NCBI RefSeq assembly: GCF_000376385.1
Contig: NZ_AQWN01000010.1
Location: 62,231-126,230, forward strand
Direction: 5' to 3'
Source of the DNA: Desulfurispora thermophila DSM 16022
Lineage (GTDB): Bacteria; Bacillota; Desulfotomaculia; Desulfotomaculales; Desulfurisporaceae
Length of the DNA: 64,000 nt
Shown one piece after another: positions 9,176 through 17,790 of this stretch. The position numbers were made by a program, and so were the translations under genes. The notes under the pieces are model-generated. The model was not told the DNA's origin. It was given only the letters and a program-made list of their open reading frames with translations, and searched no databases. The stretch's first letter is position 1; every line of letters starts with the position of its first letter.

Positions 9176-9212
9176 AAAACCCACCCGGACAACATGCCAC
9201 CGGGTGGGTTTT
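9176..9212 (+). terminator. Bidirectional terminator after the orphan korB-like gene
   Basis: Perfect 13-bp inverted repeat AAAACCCACCCGG/CCGGGTGGGTTTT directly after the TAA stop, with T-rich ends on both strands. It serves the plus-strand gene and, in reverse, the converging acetyltransferase gene ending at 9234. Confidence 0.9.
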
Positions 9213-9233
9213 GCCTTCATCTGGCGCGCAGGG

Positions 9234-9707
9234 CTATAAATCAATCAGCACCGCTTCTTCTTCGCAATTGGGGAACTTGGGACAGTTGATGCACTCCTTC
9301 CAAACCTTGTGTGGCAGATCCCGCTTTTGTACCTGCCGGAAACCGCATTTCAGAAAAAAACCGACCTGGTAGGTCAGGGCAAAAACCCGCGGGATATGCA
9401 GCTGGCGGGCCTCCGCTAAAAACGCCTCTACCAGGCGCCGCCCAATGCCCTGCCGGCTGTACTGCTCGTGCACAGCCAGGGCCCGGATCTCCGCCAGGTC
9501 CTCCCAAATAATGTGCAACCCCCCCGCCCCGATTACCTTGCCTGTCATTTCGGCCACAGTAAACTCACGCACACACTCGTAGAGCACCGCGCGAGGTCGG
9601 GCCAGCATCAAGCCCTGGTCGGCAAAATGGGTGATCAGAGCATGAATCTCTTCCACATCGGTAATGCGCGCCTTGCGGATGTTAATTGTGTTATTACCGG
9701 GCATCAT
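9234..9707 (-). CDS. GNAT N-acetyltransferase, short ArgA-like type
   Basis: A 157-residue GNAT enzyme. The acetyl-CoA loop RQGIGR is at residues 85-90, followed by the usual helix (RLVEAFLAEARQL). The C-terminus carries a cysteine cluster CINCPKFPNC (C139, C142, C148), seen in short ArgA-like acetyltransferases of Clostridia, some of which make N-acetylglutamate for arginine synthesis. No arg genes are nearby, so the substrate is inferred only. The start is at the tandem ATG-ATG (9707/9704) behind AAGGATGG. It is preceded by no co-directional partner within 100 bases (purQ ends at 9808), so it may be the tail of the purine transcript or separate. Confidence 0.75.
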   Translation of the reverse strand: MMPGNNTINIRKARITDVEEIHALITHFADQGLMLARPRAVLYECVREFTVAEMTGKVIGAGGLHIIWEDLAEIRALAVHEQYSRQGIGRRLVEAFLAEARQLHIPRVFALTYQVGFFLKCGFRQVQKRDLPHKVWKECINCPKFPNCEEEAVLIDL

Positions 9708-9807
9708 ATTCCATCCTTACCATCTTCAGATGCTTATTGTATAATACCCCTATCCGGCAGAAAGCAGCTCAATGCTCCCTTCCTCAAAGGGGCCGATTTA
9801 TGACGGT

Positions 9808-10587
9808 TTATGACTGCACATACCTGACCGCACTGGCAAAGATCTGGCGGCAGGGCAACGGCAGGGCGACAGAGCGGCGCCAGAGGGGATGTTGGTATAC
9901 TTCCACACAGCGCTCGGGATGCGGCATCAGCCCCAGCACCAGCCCGCGCGGGTCGCAGATACCGGCGATGCCCCCCGGTGAACCATTGGGATTGGCCGGG
10001 TATTGCTGGGTTGGCTGCCCGGACGCATCCACATAGCGAAAAACCACCTGTTCCTGTTGCTCCAACCGGGCCAGTGTTTCCGGCCGGGCAAAGAATTTAC
10101 CCTCACCATGCGCCACCTGTATATCGATGATTTGCCCCTCCAGTTCTCTGGTAAAAATGCAGGGACTTTTTTCCACCCGCAAGCGCACCCAGCGGCACTC
10201 GAAGTGCCCGCTGTCATTGTGCATCAGAGCGGCGTCGATGCGCCCCATCTGCCCGTGGGGCAAAAGGCCGGTGCGCACCAGCACCTGAAAGCCGTTGCAA
10301 ATGCCCAGCACGGGCTTACCGGCATCGACAAAGGACTGCAACTGCTCTTTTAAATACGACGTCAGTTCCACGGCCAGGATTTTACCCGAGTGCACATCAT
10401 CACCATATGAAAACCCGCCGGGAATGACCAGGATCTGGTAATCTGTTAGTTTCTCCCTGCCCATGCGCAACTGGTTGACATGCACCAGGCGGCACTCCGC
10501 GCCGGCCAGCTCAAAAGCGTAAAAGGTTTCCCGGTCGCAGTTGGTACCATCGGTACGCAATATACAAACCCGGGGCTTTGCCGTCAT
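9808..10587 (-). CDS. purQ: Phosphoribosylformylglycinamidine synthase, glutaminase subunit
   Basis: The class I glutamine amidotransferase (259 residues) delivers ammonia to PurL for conversion of FGAR to FGAM in purine synthesis. The nucleophile is C97 in LGICNGFQVL, and the partner histidine and glutamate lie in MPHPERC near the C-terminus. Its ATG overlaps the purL stop (ATGA, 10584-10587), so the two subunits are translationally coupled. The length fits the longer PurQ type that goes with small-type PurL. It is the last purine gene of the minus-strand block. Confidence 0.95.
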   Translation of the reverse strand: MTAKPRVCILRTDGTNCDRETFYAFELAGAECRLVHVNQLRMGREKLTDYQILVIPGGFSYGDDVHSGKILAVELTSYLKEQLQSFVDAGKPVLGICNGFQVLVRTGLLPHGQMGRIDAALMHNDSGHFECRWVRLRVEKSPCIFTRELEGQIIDIQVAHGEGKFFARPETLARLEQQEQVVFRYVDASGQPTQQYPANPNGSPGGIAGICDPRGLVLGLMPHPERCVEVYQHPLWRRSVALPLPCRQIFASAVRYVQS

Positions 10588-13421
10588 GCTCCAAACACCT
10601 CCCGCATGGGTGCCTGGTAGGCTCGCTGCAACTCGGCCAGCTCCAGCTCCAGCGTGCCGCCCGGCAAGCCTTCCAGCACAATCCGCGACCCGGCCAGCGT
10701 GGTTCCCAGCACCTGCCAGGGCAAACCATCAAACAGCTCACCGGCAGCGACCCCGGCCGGCAATTCCAGCACGAAGCAGGCCGGCGTCTCATTGAACAGA
10801 AACTCCCACCAGTGTTCGGCCGGCACCTTAAGCCGTACACCCAGACCGCCTCCCCAGCACATTTCGCTCAAAGCAGCCGCCAGGCCGCCCTCGCTGAGGT
10901 CGTGACAGGCCAGCACTTTGCCGGAGGCAATAGCCCGGTGCAGGGCGCGCCAGACCGCCACCGCTCCCGGCAGATTGAGGCGGGGTAGATTATTGCCTGT
11001 AGCTCCCAACAGATCGTACAGCACGGATCCACCCATCTGCTCAACCTGACGATAGCCCAGCAGAACCACCGTGCTACCGGGCTGCTTGAAGTCGCTACTG
11101 ACGGTTTTGCTCACATCGGGTAAACGGCCGAAAGCCGACACACAGAGCACCGGAGGGATCTTGATGATTTGCCCGCCTTCGCCCCGATAAGTGCTGGACA
11201 GGCTGTCTTTGCCCGAAATAAAGGGCATACCGGTGGCCGCTACAAAATCCACACAGGCGTCCACCGCCCGGTCCAGGTCGTAAAGCGATTCCTCATCCGG
11301 AAAGGGCCAGATGAAGTTGTCAATCAGACAGAGATCCTCCGGGGCGGCCCCTGTAGCCACAGCATTGGAAACCGCTTCCGCCGCCGCCCACAAACTGCCG
11401 TAATATGGATCAATGGTGTTCAGGACCGGGTTCAAGCCATGGCTGATTACCACGCCGTATGGCCGGCCGGGCAACGGAACCAGCACCACAGCATCGTTGG
11501 GTGCGCTGCCATCCACACCGGCATAGGGCGGCAGCGCGCAACTACCCTGCACACCGTGGTCATACATGCGCACGATGGGCTCTTTGGAACATACATTGAG
11601 GTGGGACAGCACCCTTTGCCAGGTCTCAGCCACGGAAAGCGCTGCCAGCGCTTCCGGTGCAGGCTCGGCATGACAACGTCTAGCGGCACGGGCGATAAGC
11701 CGCCGTTTGGGCAAACCGTTGTGCAAAAACTCCATTTCCAGCCGGCAAACCTCCTGGCCGGCATACTCCACCACCAGCTGGCGATCGGCGGTAAATTCCG
11801 CCAGCACGGTGGCTTCCACATTGTGTTCCTGGCAGATGCGCAACAATTCATCCAGGTGTTGCGGCTCGACACAGAGCACCATCCGTTCCTGGCTTTCCGA
11901 CACCCAGATTTCCCAGGGGGCCAGACCACTGTATTTCAGAGGCGCCCGGTCCAAATACACCCGCACGCCGGTTTTCTCACCCATTTCCCCCAGAGCAGAA
12001 GAAAACCCCCCCGCCCCACAGTCGGTGACCGCCCGGATCAAACCGGCCTGGCTGGCCTGCCACAGCGCATCGGCCAGACGTTTTTCCTCAATGGCATGGC
12101 CGATTTGCACCGCACTGGCATTAATATCAATGGTGCGACTGGTCATCTCCCCGCTGGAAAAAGTGGCACCATGGATGCCATCCCGCCCGGTACGTCCCCC
12201 AATCACCACCGCCAGATCACCCGGCCGCGGCTGTCCTTTGCGGCACCTATCCAGCGGTAGCAAGCCGTAAGCCCCTACAATCACCGAGGGCTTGGCCCGG
12301 AAGTCCCGATGGAAATGCACCGACCCGTTGTTGGTGGGGATGCCCATGCGATTGCCATAGTCGCGCACGCCGGCCACCACCCGGCGCAGCAGGTAGTGGG
12401 GGTGCAGACAGCCCGGAGGCACCTCGGCTGCTGGCAGGTCGGGCGGAGCAAAACAGAACATATCGGTGGAAGCGATGACCCGCGCCCCCTGACCGGTACC
12501 CATAATATCCCGAAAAACCCCCCCGCTGCCCGTCATGGCTCCGCCGTAAGGCTCGATGGCCGAAGGCGAGTTGTGGGTTTCCACCTTGCCGCAGATCGCC
12601 CAGCCCTCGTAGAACTCCATTACCCCGGCATTATCCACAAAGGCCGAGCGTACCAGGGGATGATTGGCCTGACGGGTAGCTTCTTGCAAACGGGACAGCA
12701 AAGAAGGTTTGGGCTGGCCATCCACGAGCAGAGATGCTTTGAAGGTTTTGTGACCGCAGTGCTCCGACCAGGTCTGGGCCAGGGTTTCCAGTTCACAATC
12801 CGTGGGGTCGCGACCCAACTGGCTGAAATAGGCCTGAATGGCCTTCATTTCCTCCAGGTTCAAAAAGAGCTTGTCCCGGCTCAATTCCATTAGCTGCGCG
12901 TCGCTCATACCGCGCAGGGCAACCGTCCGGGTAGGTCCGGGCTGCCCGCTAATACGCAAAGTGGCGGGCTTTTCTGTAATGACCGTCTCGATGGTAGCAT
13001 TGACCAGCAACTTATTGACAATGAATTCCACCACCTGGTCGGTGACACCCGGTCCGTAAAAGGCATACAGCCGGGAGGAATCCGCCGCTACCAGACCTGT
13101 AATACCCAGGTCGGCGGCCGCTTTGTGCAACGAACTCACTTCCGGGTTCATCACCCCTGGGCGCAGCGCCACTTCCACCAGGGCATCAGCATCGGTGAGC
13201 AGGGGCGCGTTGATGGTGTAAATTTGAAAAATATCCTCCGCCAGCAGTTTTTCTGCCAGCAAACGGGCTTCCTCCTCACCGACACCCTCAAAGCGATATA
13301 CACGTGCCGTACGCACCAGGTCTATACCGCTGACGCCCAGGTTCTTGATTTCCCCGGCCAGGTCCGCTCCGGCCGGGTCGGGTAACCCGGGCTTTATGGT
13401 CACTCTCACTTCCTGTATCAC
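10584..13421 (-). CDS. purL: Phosphoribosylformylglycinamidine synthase, PurS-PurS-PurL fusion
   Basis: A 945-residue protein, longer than the usual stand-alone PurL of about 740 residues. The extra N-terminus holds two PurS-like modules: residues 1 to about 80 (VRVTIKPGLPDPAG...) and about 83-165 (ALVEVALRPGVMNPEV...). PurS normally is a small separate bridging protein between PurL and PurQ. The PurL part starts near residue 172 with TWSEHCGHKTF, the VETHNSPSAIEPYGGA substrate loop and a second half-repeat with DLSEGGLAAALSEM. It carries out the ATP-dependent FGAR to FGAM step with PurQ, encoded immediately downstream. Start ATG at 13421 sits 12 bases after the xpt stop, with SD AGGAGG, so it is in the same transcript. 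Confidence 0.95.
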   Translation of the reverse strand: MIQEVRVTIKPGLPDPAGADLAGEIKNLGVSGIDLVRTARVYRFEGVGEEEARLLAEKLLAEDIFQIYTINAPLLTDADALVEVALRPGVMNPEVSSLHKAAADLGITGLVAADSSRLYAFYGPGVTDQVVEFIVNKLLVNATIETVITEKPATLRISGQPGPTRTVALRGMSDAQLMELSRDKLFLNLEEMKAIQAYFSQLGRDPTDCELETLAQTWSEHCGHKTFKASLLVDGQPKPSLLSRLQEATRQANHPLVRSAFVDNAGVMEFYEGWAICGKVETHNSPSAIEPYGGAMTGSGGVFRDIMGTGQGARVIASTDMFCFAPPDLPAAEVPPGCLHPHYLLRRVVAGVRDYGNRMGIPTNNGSVHFHRDFRAKPSVIVGAYGLLPLDRCRKGQPRPGDLAVVIGGRTGRDGIHGATFSSGEMTSRTIDINASAVQIGHAIEEKRLADALWQASQAGLIRAVTDCGAGGFSSALGEMGEKTGVRVYLDRAPLKYSGLAPWEIWVSESQERMVLCVEPQHLDELLRICQEHNVEATVLAEFTADRQLVVEYAGQEVCRLEMEFLHNGLPKRRLIARAARRCHAEPAPEALAALSVAETWQRVLSHLNVCSKEPIVRMYDHGVQGSCALPPYAGVDGSAPNDAVVLVPLPGRPYGVVISHGLNPVLNTIDPYYGSLWAAAEAVSNAVATGAAPEDLCLIDNFIWPFPDEESLYDLDRAVDACVDFVAATGMPFISGKDSLSSTYRGEGGQIIKIPPVLCVSAFGRLPDVSKTVSSDFKQPGSTVVLLGYRQVEQMGGSVLYDLLGATGNNLPRLNLPGAVAVWRALHRAIASGKVLACHDLSEGGLAAALSEMCWGGGLGVRLKVPAEHWWEFLFNETPACFVLELPAGVAAGELFDGLPWQVLGTTLAGSRIVLEGLPGGTLELELAELQRAYQAPMREVFGA

Positions 13422-13433
13422 AGCCCACTCCTC

Positions 13434-14003
13434 CTAGGCAAAGATAACCCGGCCTGGCTCCATGCTTTCAATGGCCGCCAGTGCCTCTACCCGCACTCCT
13501 TCCTGGCGCAGCTTTTCTGCACCGCGTTGAAAGCGCTTCTCGATCACCACACCGGCTCCGGCCAGTCTGGCCCCGGACTGGCGAACAATGGAGACCAGGC
13601 CGCTTAAAGCCTCACCGTGCGCCAGAAAATCATCCACAATCAGCACGGTGTCCCGTGGAGTCAGGTAGTTTACGGTAACACAGATCTCCACCGCCTCCTG
13701 CCTGGTAAAGGAATAGACCTGAGCGCTGTACACGCCCTGCTGCTGGGTGCTGGCCTTTTTCTTTTTGGCAAAGACCACCGGTACGCCCAGGGCCAGCCCC
13801 ACGGCCATGGCTACAGCAATACCGGAAGCCTCCACCGTGAGCACCCTGGTTACCCCCGCTGTGGCAAAGCGGCGGGCCAGCTCCTGCCCCATAAGCATGG
13901 TAAAGGCGGGATCGATCTGATGGTTCAAGAAAGAGTCCACTTTCAGGATGCCGGGACCGACAACCTGTCCTTCCTTCAATATTCTTTCTTTTAAAGCCTG
14001 CAT
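13434..14003 (-). CDS. xpt: Xanthine phosphoribosyltransferase
   Basis: A 189-residue enzyme from the ATG at 14003 (MQALKERILKEG, the standard N-terminus); six more codons are open upstream. It transfers phosphoribose from PRPP to xanthine, giving XMP. The PRPP-binding motif is VLIVDDFLAHGEAL, and the family-typical KKKKAS and NYLTPRDTVL segments are present. It lies between the nucleoside ABC importer and purL on the same strand, with gaps of 27 and 12 bases. The block therefore couples uptake of purines, salvage and de novo synthesis. Confidence 0.93.
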   Translation of the reverse strand: MQALKERILKEGQVVGPGILKVDSFLNHQIDPAFTMLMGQELARRFATAGVTRVLTVEASGIAVAMAVGLALGVPVVFAKKKKASTQQQGVYSAQVYSFTRQEAVEICVTVNYLTPRDTVLIVDDFLAHGEALSGLVSIVRQSGARLAGAGVVIEKRFQRGAEKLRQEGVRVEALAAIESMEPGRVIFA

Positions 14004-14030
14004 AATTCCCGCGCCTCGCAATCAGTCATT

Positions 14031-14963
14031 TTACCTCTCCTCCCGGTCGTAAGCCAGACCCAGTGCTCCCGGTGCCCCCAGGCTGTTTTTGTGCCGGGCC
14101 AGCACCGCGGTCAACACCAGCACGGTGAACAGGTAGGGAAGCATTTTCAGGAAAAACGATGGTATCATCACGCCCAGCGCCTGCAAGCGAAAGCCCAGCG
14201 CGTCAATGCCGCCAAAAAAGTAAGAACCGGCCAGGGCTCGCAGGGGGTTCCACAGGGCGAAAATGACCAGGGCCACGGCTATCCAGCCCCGGCCGGCAGT
14301 CATATTCTCCAACCAGCTGGGGGCGTATGCCAGTGACAGGTAGGCCCCGCCCGTGCCGGCCAGCATCCCTCCGATCACTACATACAGATATTTCAAGCCG
14401 AAAACATTGACACCCAGGGCGTCAGCCGCAGCCGGGTTTTCACCCAGGCTGCGCAGGTTCAAACCGGCCCGGGTGCGGTACAGGAAAACCCAGAGGGCCG
14501 GCACCAGCAGGTAACTGAGATAGACCAGGATGTCGTGCTGGAAAAAGACCGGTCCTAGCAGAGGGATGCGAGCTAAAGGTTCCAGGGACAATATCTGAAA
14601 AGGCCGGGGTACCGGCATCCCGATATAGGCCTTGCCCAGATAACCGCTCAGACCCGTGCCGAAGATGGTCAGAGCCAGGCCGCTGACCACCTGGTTGGCC
14701 CGCAGCGTGATGGTTAAAAAAGCGTGCACCAGGGCCATCAGCCCGCCGGCCAGCATGGCCAACAGCAAACCACACCATGGACTGCTGGTGTTTACCGCAG
14801 CTATAAAGCCACTCACCGCCCCCACCAGCATGATCCCCTCCATGCCCAGATTGATGATCCCGGCCCGCTCGGTGATCAGCTCACCCAGGGCGGCATACAA
14901 AATTGGTGTGCCGGCTGTCACCGCAGCAGCCAGGATAGAAACCAGCACGGACTGCTCACTCAA
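14031..14963 (-). CDS. Nucleoside ABC transporter permease (BMP family, second permease)
   Basis: A membrane protein of about 310 residues of the branched-chain-like permease family that works with BMP lipoproteins (YufQ/NupC type). The early motif ALGELITERAGIINLGMEGIM is the family signature. About eight to nine hydrophobic helices follow. The frame is open to 15047, which would overlap the preceding permease gene. A TTG at 14963 after GCGGAGG gives the usual length and starts just before the first helix. It forms the import channel together with the permease encoded immediately upstream. Confidence 0.88.
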   Translation of the reverse strand: MSEQSVLVSILAAAVTAGTPILYAALGELITERAGIINLGMEGIMLVGAVSGFIAAVNTSSPWCGLLLAMLAGGLMALVHAFLTITLRANQVVSGLALTIFGTGLSGYLGKAYIGMPVPRPFQILSLEPLARIPLLGPVFFQHDILVYLSYLLVPALWVFLYRTRAGLNLRSLGENPAAADALGVNVFGLKYLYVVIGGMLAGTGGAYLSLAYAPSWLENMTAGRGWIAVALVIFALWNPLRALAGSYFFGGIDALGFRLQALGVMIPSFFLKMLPYLFTVLVLTAVLARHKNSLGAPGALGLAYDREER

Positions 14964-15003
14964 GTTATGCTCAACCTCCGCTTTTGCATTTTTTGCCTTA
15001 TTT

Positions 15004-16110
15004 TTATTGACCGATCTGCTGCTTACCCATAACTTGCCTACCCGCATCCGGGCGGCCCCACTTCAGCTGATAATTGGTCAAGATTTCACCACCCAGCACA
15101 AAGAAGAGAATCGCCCCCTGCAGCATGGCTGCTACCGCCGCGGGCACACCCTTGGTCTGCACCAGATAGCCACCCACCTGCAACACGCCAAACAGAATAG
15201 AAACCAGTACAATGGCCAGCGGGTGCAGCCTGGACAACCAGGCCACAATGATGGCCGTATAGCCATAACCAGGGCTTAAAGCATGCTGTAGCCGGCCGGT
15301 AATGCCGCTCACCTCGGTCATACCGGCCAGGCCGCATATGGCACCGCTTAAAAACATGACCAGGTAAATATTGCGCTTGATGTCCATCCCGGCGTAACGG
15401 GCTGCCCGCACACTGCTACCCATCACCTTGATCTCATAACCCCAGCGGGAGTATTTGAAAATAAATACCAGCAAAAGAGCCAGCAAAAGTGCAAAGAAAA
15501 TACCAGCATGAATGCGGGAGTTACCCCAGGAGGGCAGCATGGCGGCAGCGGGAAAACGGGCCGTCAGGGGAAAGTTCATGCCCTGTGGATCCTTCCAGGG
15601 GCCGTAAACCAGGTAATCGACCCAAAGAATGGCCACATAGTTGAGCATCAGCGTTGTGATAATTTCGTTTACATTCCACAGAGCGCGGGGTAGGGCGGCC
15701 AGCAGCGCCCACAGACCACCGGCCAGCATACCCAGCACGAACATACCGGGCAGCATTAGCCATACTGGCAGCTCCGGGTGAAACAGTGGCAACCAGCTGG
15801 CGGCAAAAGCACCCATGTAAAGCTGGCCTTCAGCACCAATATTCCAAAGCTGCATTTTAAAGGCCAACGAAATGCCCAGTGCGCACAGCATGACAGGAAT
15901 TGCCTTGACCAGGGTTTCGGAAAGACCATAAACCGAGCCCAGGGCGCCACCGAACATAACGCCATACACGGTTAAAGGATCCTGACCGGTTAGGCTCAAA
16001 AAAACCGCCCCTAGGGCAAGGGCCAGAAAAACAGCCAGCACCGGCACCAGCAAGGCGGTCAGAGGTGAGGGATGCAGGCGCTTTTCAAGCCGGACAGGGA
16101 GAAAGCTCAT
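15004..16110 (-). CDS. Nucleoside ABC transporter permease (BMP family, first permease)
   Basis: A membrane protein of 368 residues, YufP/NupB type. Signature regions include WNIGAEGQLYMGAFAA and the coupling loop WGYEIKVMGSSVRAARYAGM, which contacts the ATPase. The ATG at 16110 is chosen because AAGGAGGTG lies nine bases upstream; the frame also opens at a GTG at 16131. The start overlaps the end of the ATPase gene by 26 bases, pointing to translational coupling within the importer operon. Confidence 0.9.
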   Translation of the reverse strand: MSFLPVRLEKRLHPSPLTALLVPVLAVFLALALGAVFLSLTGQDPLTVYGVMFGGALGSVYGLSETLVKAIPVMLCALGISLAFKMQLWNIGAEGQLYMGAFAASWLPLFHPELPVWLMLPGMFVLGMLAGGLWALLAALPRALWNVNEIITTLMLNYVAILWVDYLVYGPWKDPQGMNFPLTARFPAAAMLPSWGNSRIHAGIFFALLLALLLVFIFKYSRWGYEIKVMGSSVRAARYAGMDIKRNIYLVMFLSGAICGLAGMTEVSGITGRLQHALSPGYGYTAIIVAWLSRLHPLAIVLVSILFGVLQVGGYLVQTKGVPAAVAAMLQGAILFFVLGGEILTNYQLKWGRPDAGRQVMGKQQIGQ

Positions 16111-17644
16111 CGTTTTGCTCACCTCCTTCACGCACCGGCCGGGAACCCATCATCAGCAGGCCCACTTCCTCCAGATCGGTATGTTCCACGGCAAATTGGC
16201 CCACGATCTTACCGTTGTACAGCACGCCCACCCGGTCGGCCAGTTTAAAGATTTCGTCCAAGTCCTCGGAAATGAGCAAAATGGCCGTACCCCGCTCTTT
16301 AAGCTGCAGGAGCAGGCGGTGCACCACCTCGGTAGCACCGATATCCAAACCCCGGGCCGGATACATGACCACCATCAGGCGTGGGCCAGCCGATATTTCC
16401 CGCGCCAGCAGAAGGCGCTGCAGGTTGCCACCCGAGAGCATCTTGACCGGTTGGTGCAGGCTGGCCAGCTTTACCTGGTATTTTTCTACCAGTTCGGCAG
16501 CCCGGCGCAACACGGCAGACTTTTTCAGCCAGAAACGACCAGCAAATGCGGGATGGTAATACTGCTTCAAAATCAGGTTATCCACCGCCCCCAGGTCGGG
16601 CACCAAACCCATGCCCAACCGGTCTTCGGGCACATAGCTGACGCCCAGGTTGGTCATTTGCCGGGGTCCAAGACCGGTTACGTCCCGGCCATCCAGCAGC
16701 ACCCGACCAGCTTGAGCCGGGCGCAGGCCGGCCACCACTTCGGCCAGTTCCCGCTGTCCATTGCCCGAAACCCCGGCCAGCCCCAGGATTTCCCCCTGGT
16801 GCACGGTCAGGGAAACATCCTGCAATCCCGGTCGACCCATATCATTGAGGGCGCTCACGCCCTCCAGTTGCAGCACCGCTTTACCGATAGCACCGGGTTC
16901 CCGGTCATAATGCAGCACAACATCGCGGCCCACCATCATCCAGGCCAGATCGCGGGGGTTGATCTGATCTCTGGTCAGCACACCGGTCACCCGCCCCCCC
17001 CGCAGTACTGTTATACGGTCGGCCACCTGCTGGACCTCGTTCAGTTTATGGGTAATCAAGACCACCGCGCAACCGTCGGCAGCCATTTTTTTCAGGTTGG
17101 CAAACAACTCACCCGCTTCCTGGGGCGTGAGCACGGCTGTGGGTTCATCCAAAATCAACACACGCATCCCCCGGTAGAGCATGCGCACGATTTCCACCCG
17201 TTGCTTTTCACCCACGGAAAGTTGCCAGACGCGCACCTGAGGATCTATCTCCAATCCGTATCGAGCGGCCAGTTCCTGAATCTCACGCCGCACTCTGGTC
17301 GGTGATAGCCAAGCTCCCTGACCCCGTTCCCCCAGAATGATGTTTTCGGCCACCGTGAAAGGCTCAACCAGTTTGAAGTGCTGGTGCACCATGCCAATAC
17401 CGCAGGCAATAGCGTCCCGCGGTGAACGAAATTTTTTTTCTTGGCCTGCGATGATTATTTGGCCGGCATCCGGGCGGTAAAGGCCAGCCAACACCGACAT
17501 GAGGGTGCTTTTCCCCGACCCGTTTTCACCCAGCAGGGCGTGAATCTCACCGGCGTACAAGTCCAGATCCACCCGGTCGTTGGCCAGCACACCGGGAAAG
17601 CGCTTGGTAATACCCCGGAGCTGAATAAGAGGACGGTTGTTCAT
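16085..17644 (-). CDS. Nucleoside ABC transporter ATP-binding protein (tandem NBDs)
   Basis: A 519-residue ATPase with two nucleotide-binding domains, as usual for BMP-type nucleoside and for sugar importers. The first Walker A is GENGSGKSTLM (residues about 38-48), with signature LSVGEKQRVEI and Walker B LILDEPTAVL. The second domain has a degenerate Walker A region (GVSGNGQREL) and the signature LSGGNLQRLLLAREI. It energises purine nucleoside uptake with the two permeases. It is separated from the upstream binding-protein gene by a hairpin (17673-17699). Confidence 0.92.
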   Translation of the reverse strand: MNNRPLIQLRGITKRFPGVLANDRVDLDLYAGEIHALLGENGSGKSTLMSVLAGLYRPDAGQIIIAGQEKKFRSPRDAIACGIGMVHQHFKLVEPFTVAENIILGERGQGAWLSPTRVRREIQELAARYGLEIDPQVRVWQLSVGEKQRVEIVRMLYRGMRVLILDEPTAVLTPQEAGELFANLKKMAADGCAVVLITHKLNEVQQVADRITVLRGGRVTGVLTRDQINPRDLAWMMVGRDVVLHYDREPGAIGKAVLQLEGVSALNDMGRPGLQDVSLTVHQGEILGLAGVSGNGQRELAEVVAGLRPAQAGRVLLDGRDVTGLGPRQMTNLGVSYVPEDRLGMGLVPDLGAVDNLILKQYYHPAFAGRFWLKKSAVLRRAAELVEKYQVKLASLHQPVKMLSGGNLQRLLLAREISAGPRLMVVMYPARGLDIGATEVVHRLLLQLKERGTAILLISEDLDEIFKLADRVGVLYNGKIVGQFAVEHTDLEEVGLLMMGSRPVREGGEQNDELSPCPA

Positions 17645-17672
17645 TTCTTTTATTTCCCCTTGATAAAAGATA

Positions 17673-17699
17673 GAGCGCTGGCAGAAAATCTGCCAGCTC
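17673..17699 (-). promoter_or_regulatory. Intercistronic hairpin between BMP lipoprotein and ABC genes
   Basis: Inverted repeat GAGCTGGCAGA/TCTGCCAGCGCTC with a short loop, followed on the minus strand by TATCTTTTA, not a full T run. It probably is a partial terminator or RNA-stabilising structure that keeps the binding protein in excess over the transporter. Confidence 0.6.
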
Positions 17700-17790
17700 C
17701 CGGCAAAAAATCACATATTCATGATAATATCACCACTGCAGGTGTGACAAGCCCCAATTTTCCAGCCCTGCCTATTCTTTTTCCGGCATC

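Noticed and set aside
11169-12260. 363-codon plus-strand frame inside purL
   Set aside because: Antisense to conserved PurL blocks; a by-product of G+C-rich codon use.
16115-17305. 396-codon plus-strand frame opposite the nucleoside ABC ATPase
   Set aside because: Antisense shadow: histidine/glutamine-rich translation with no family likeness.
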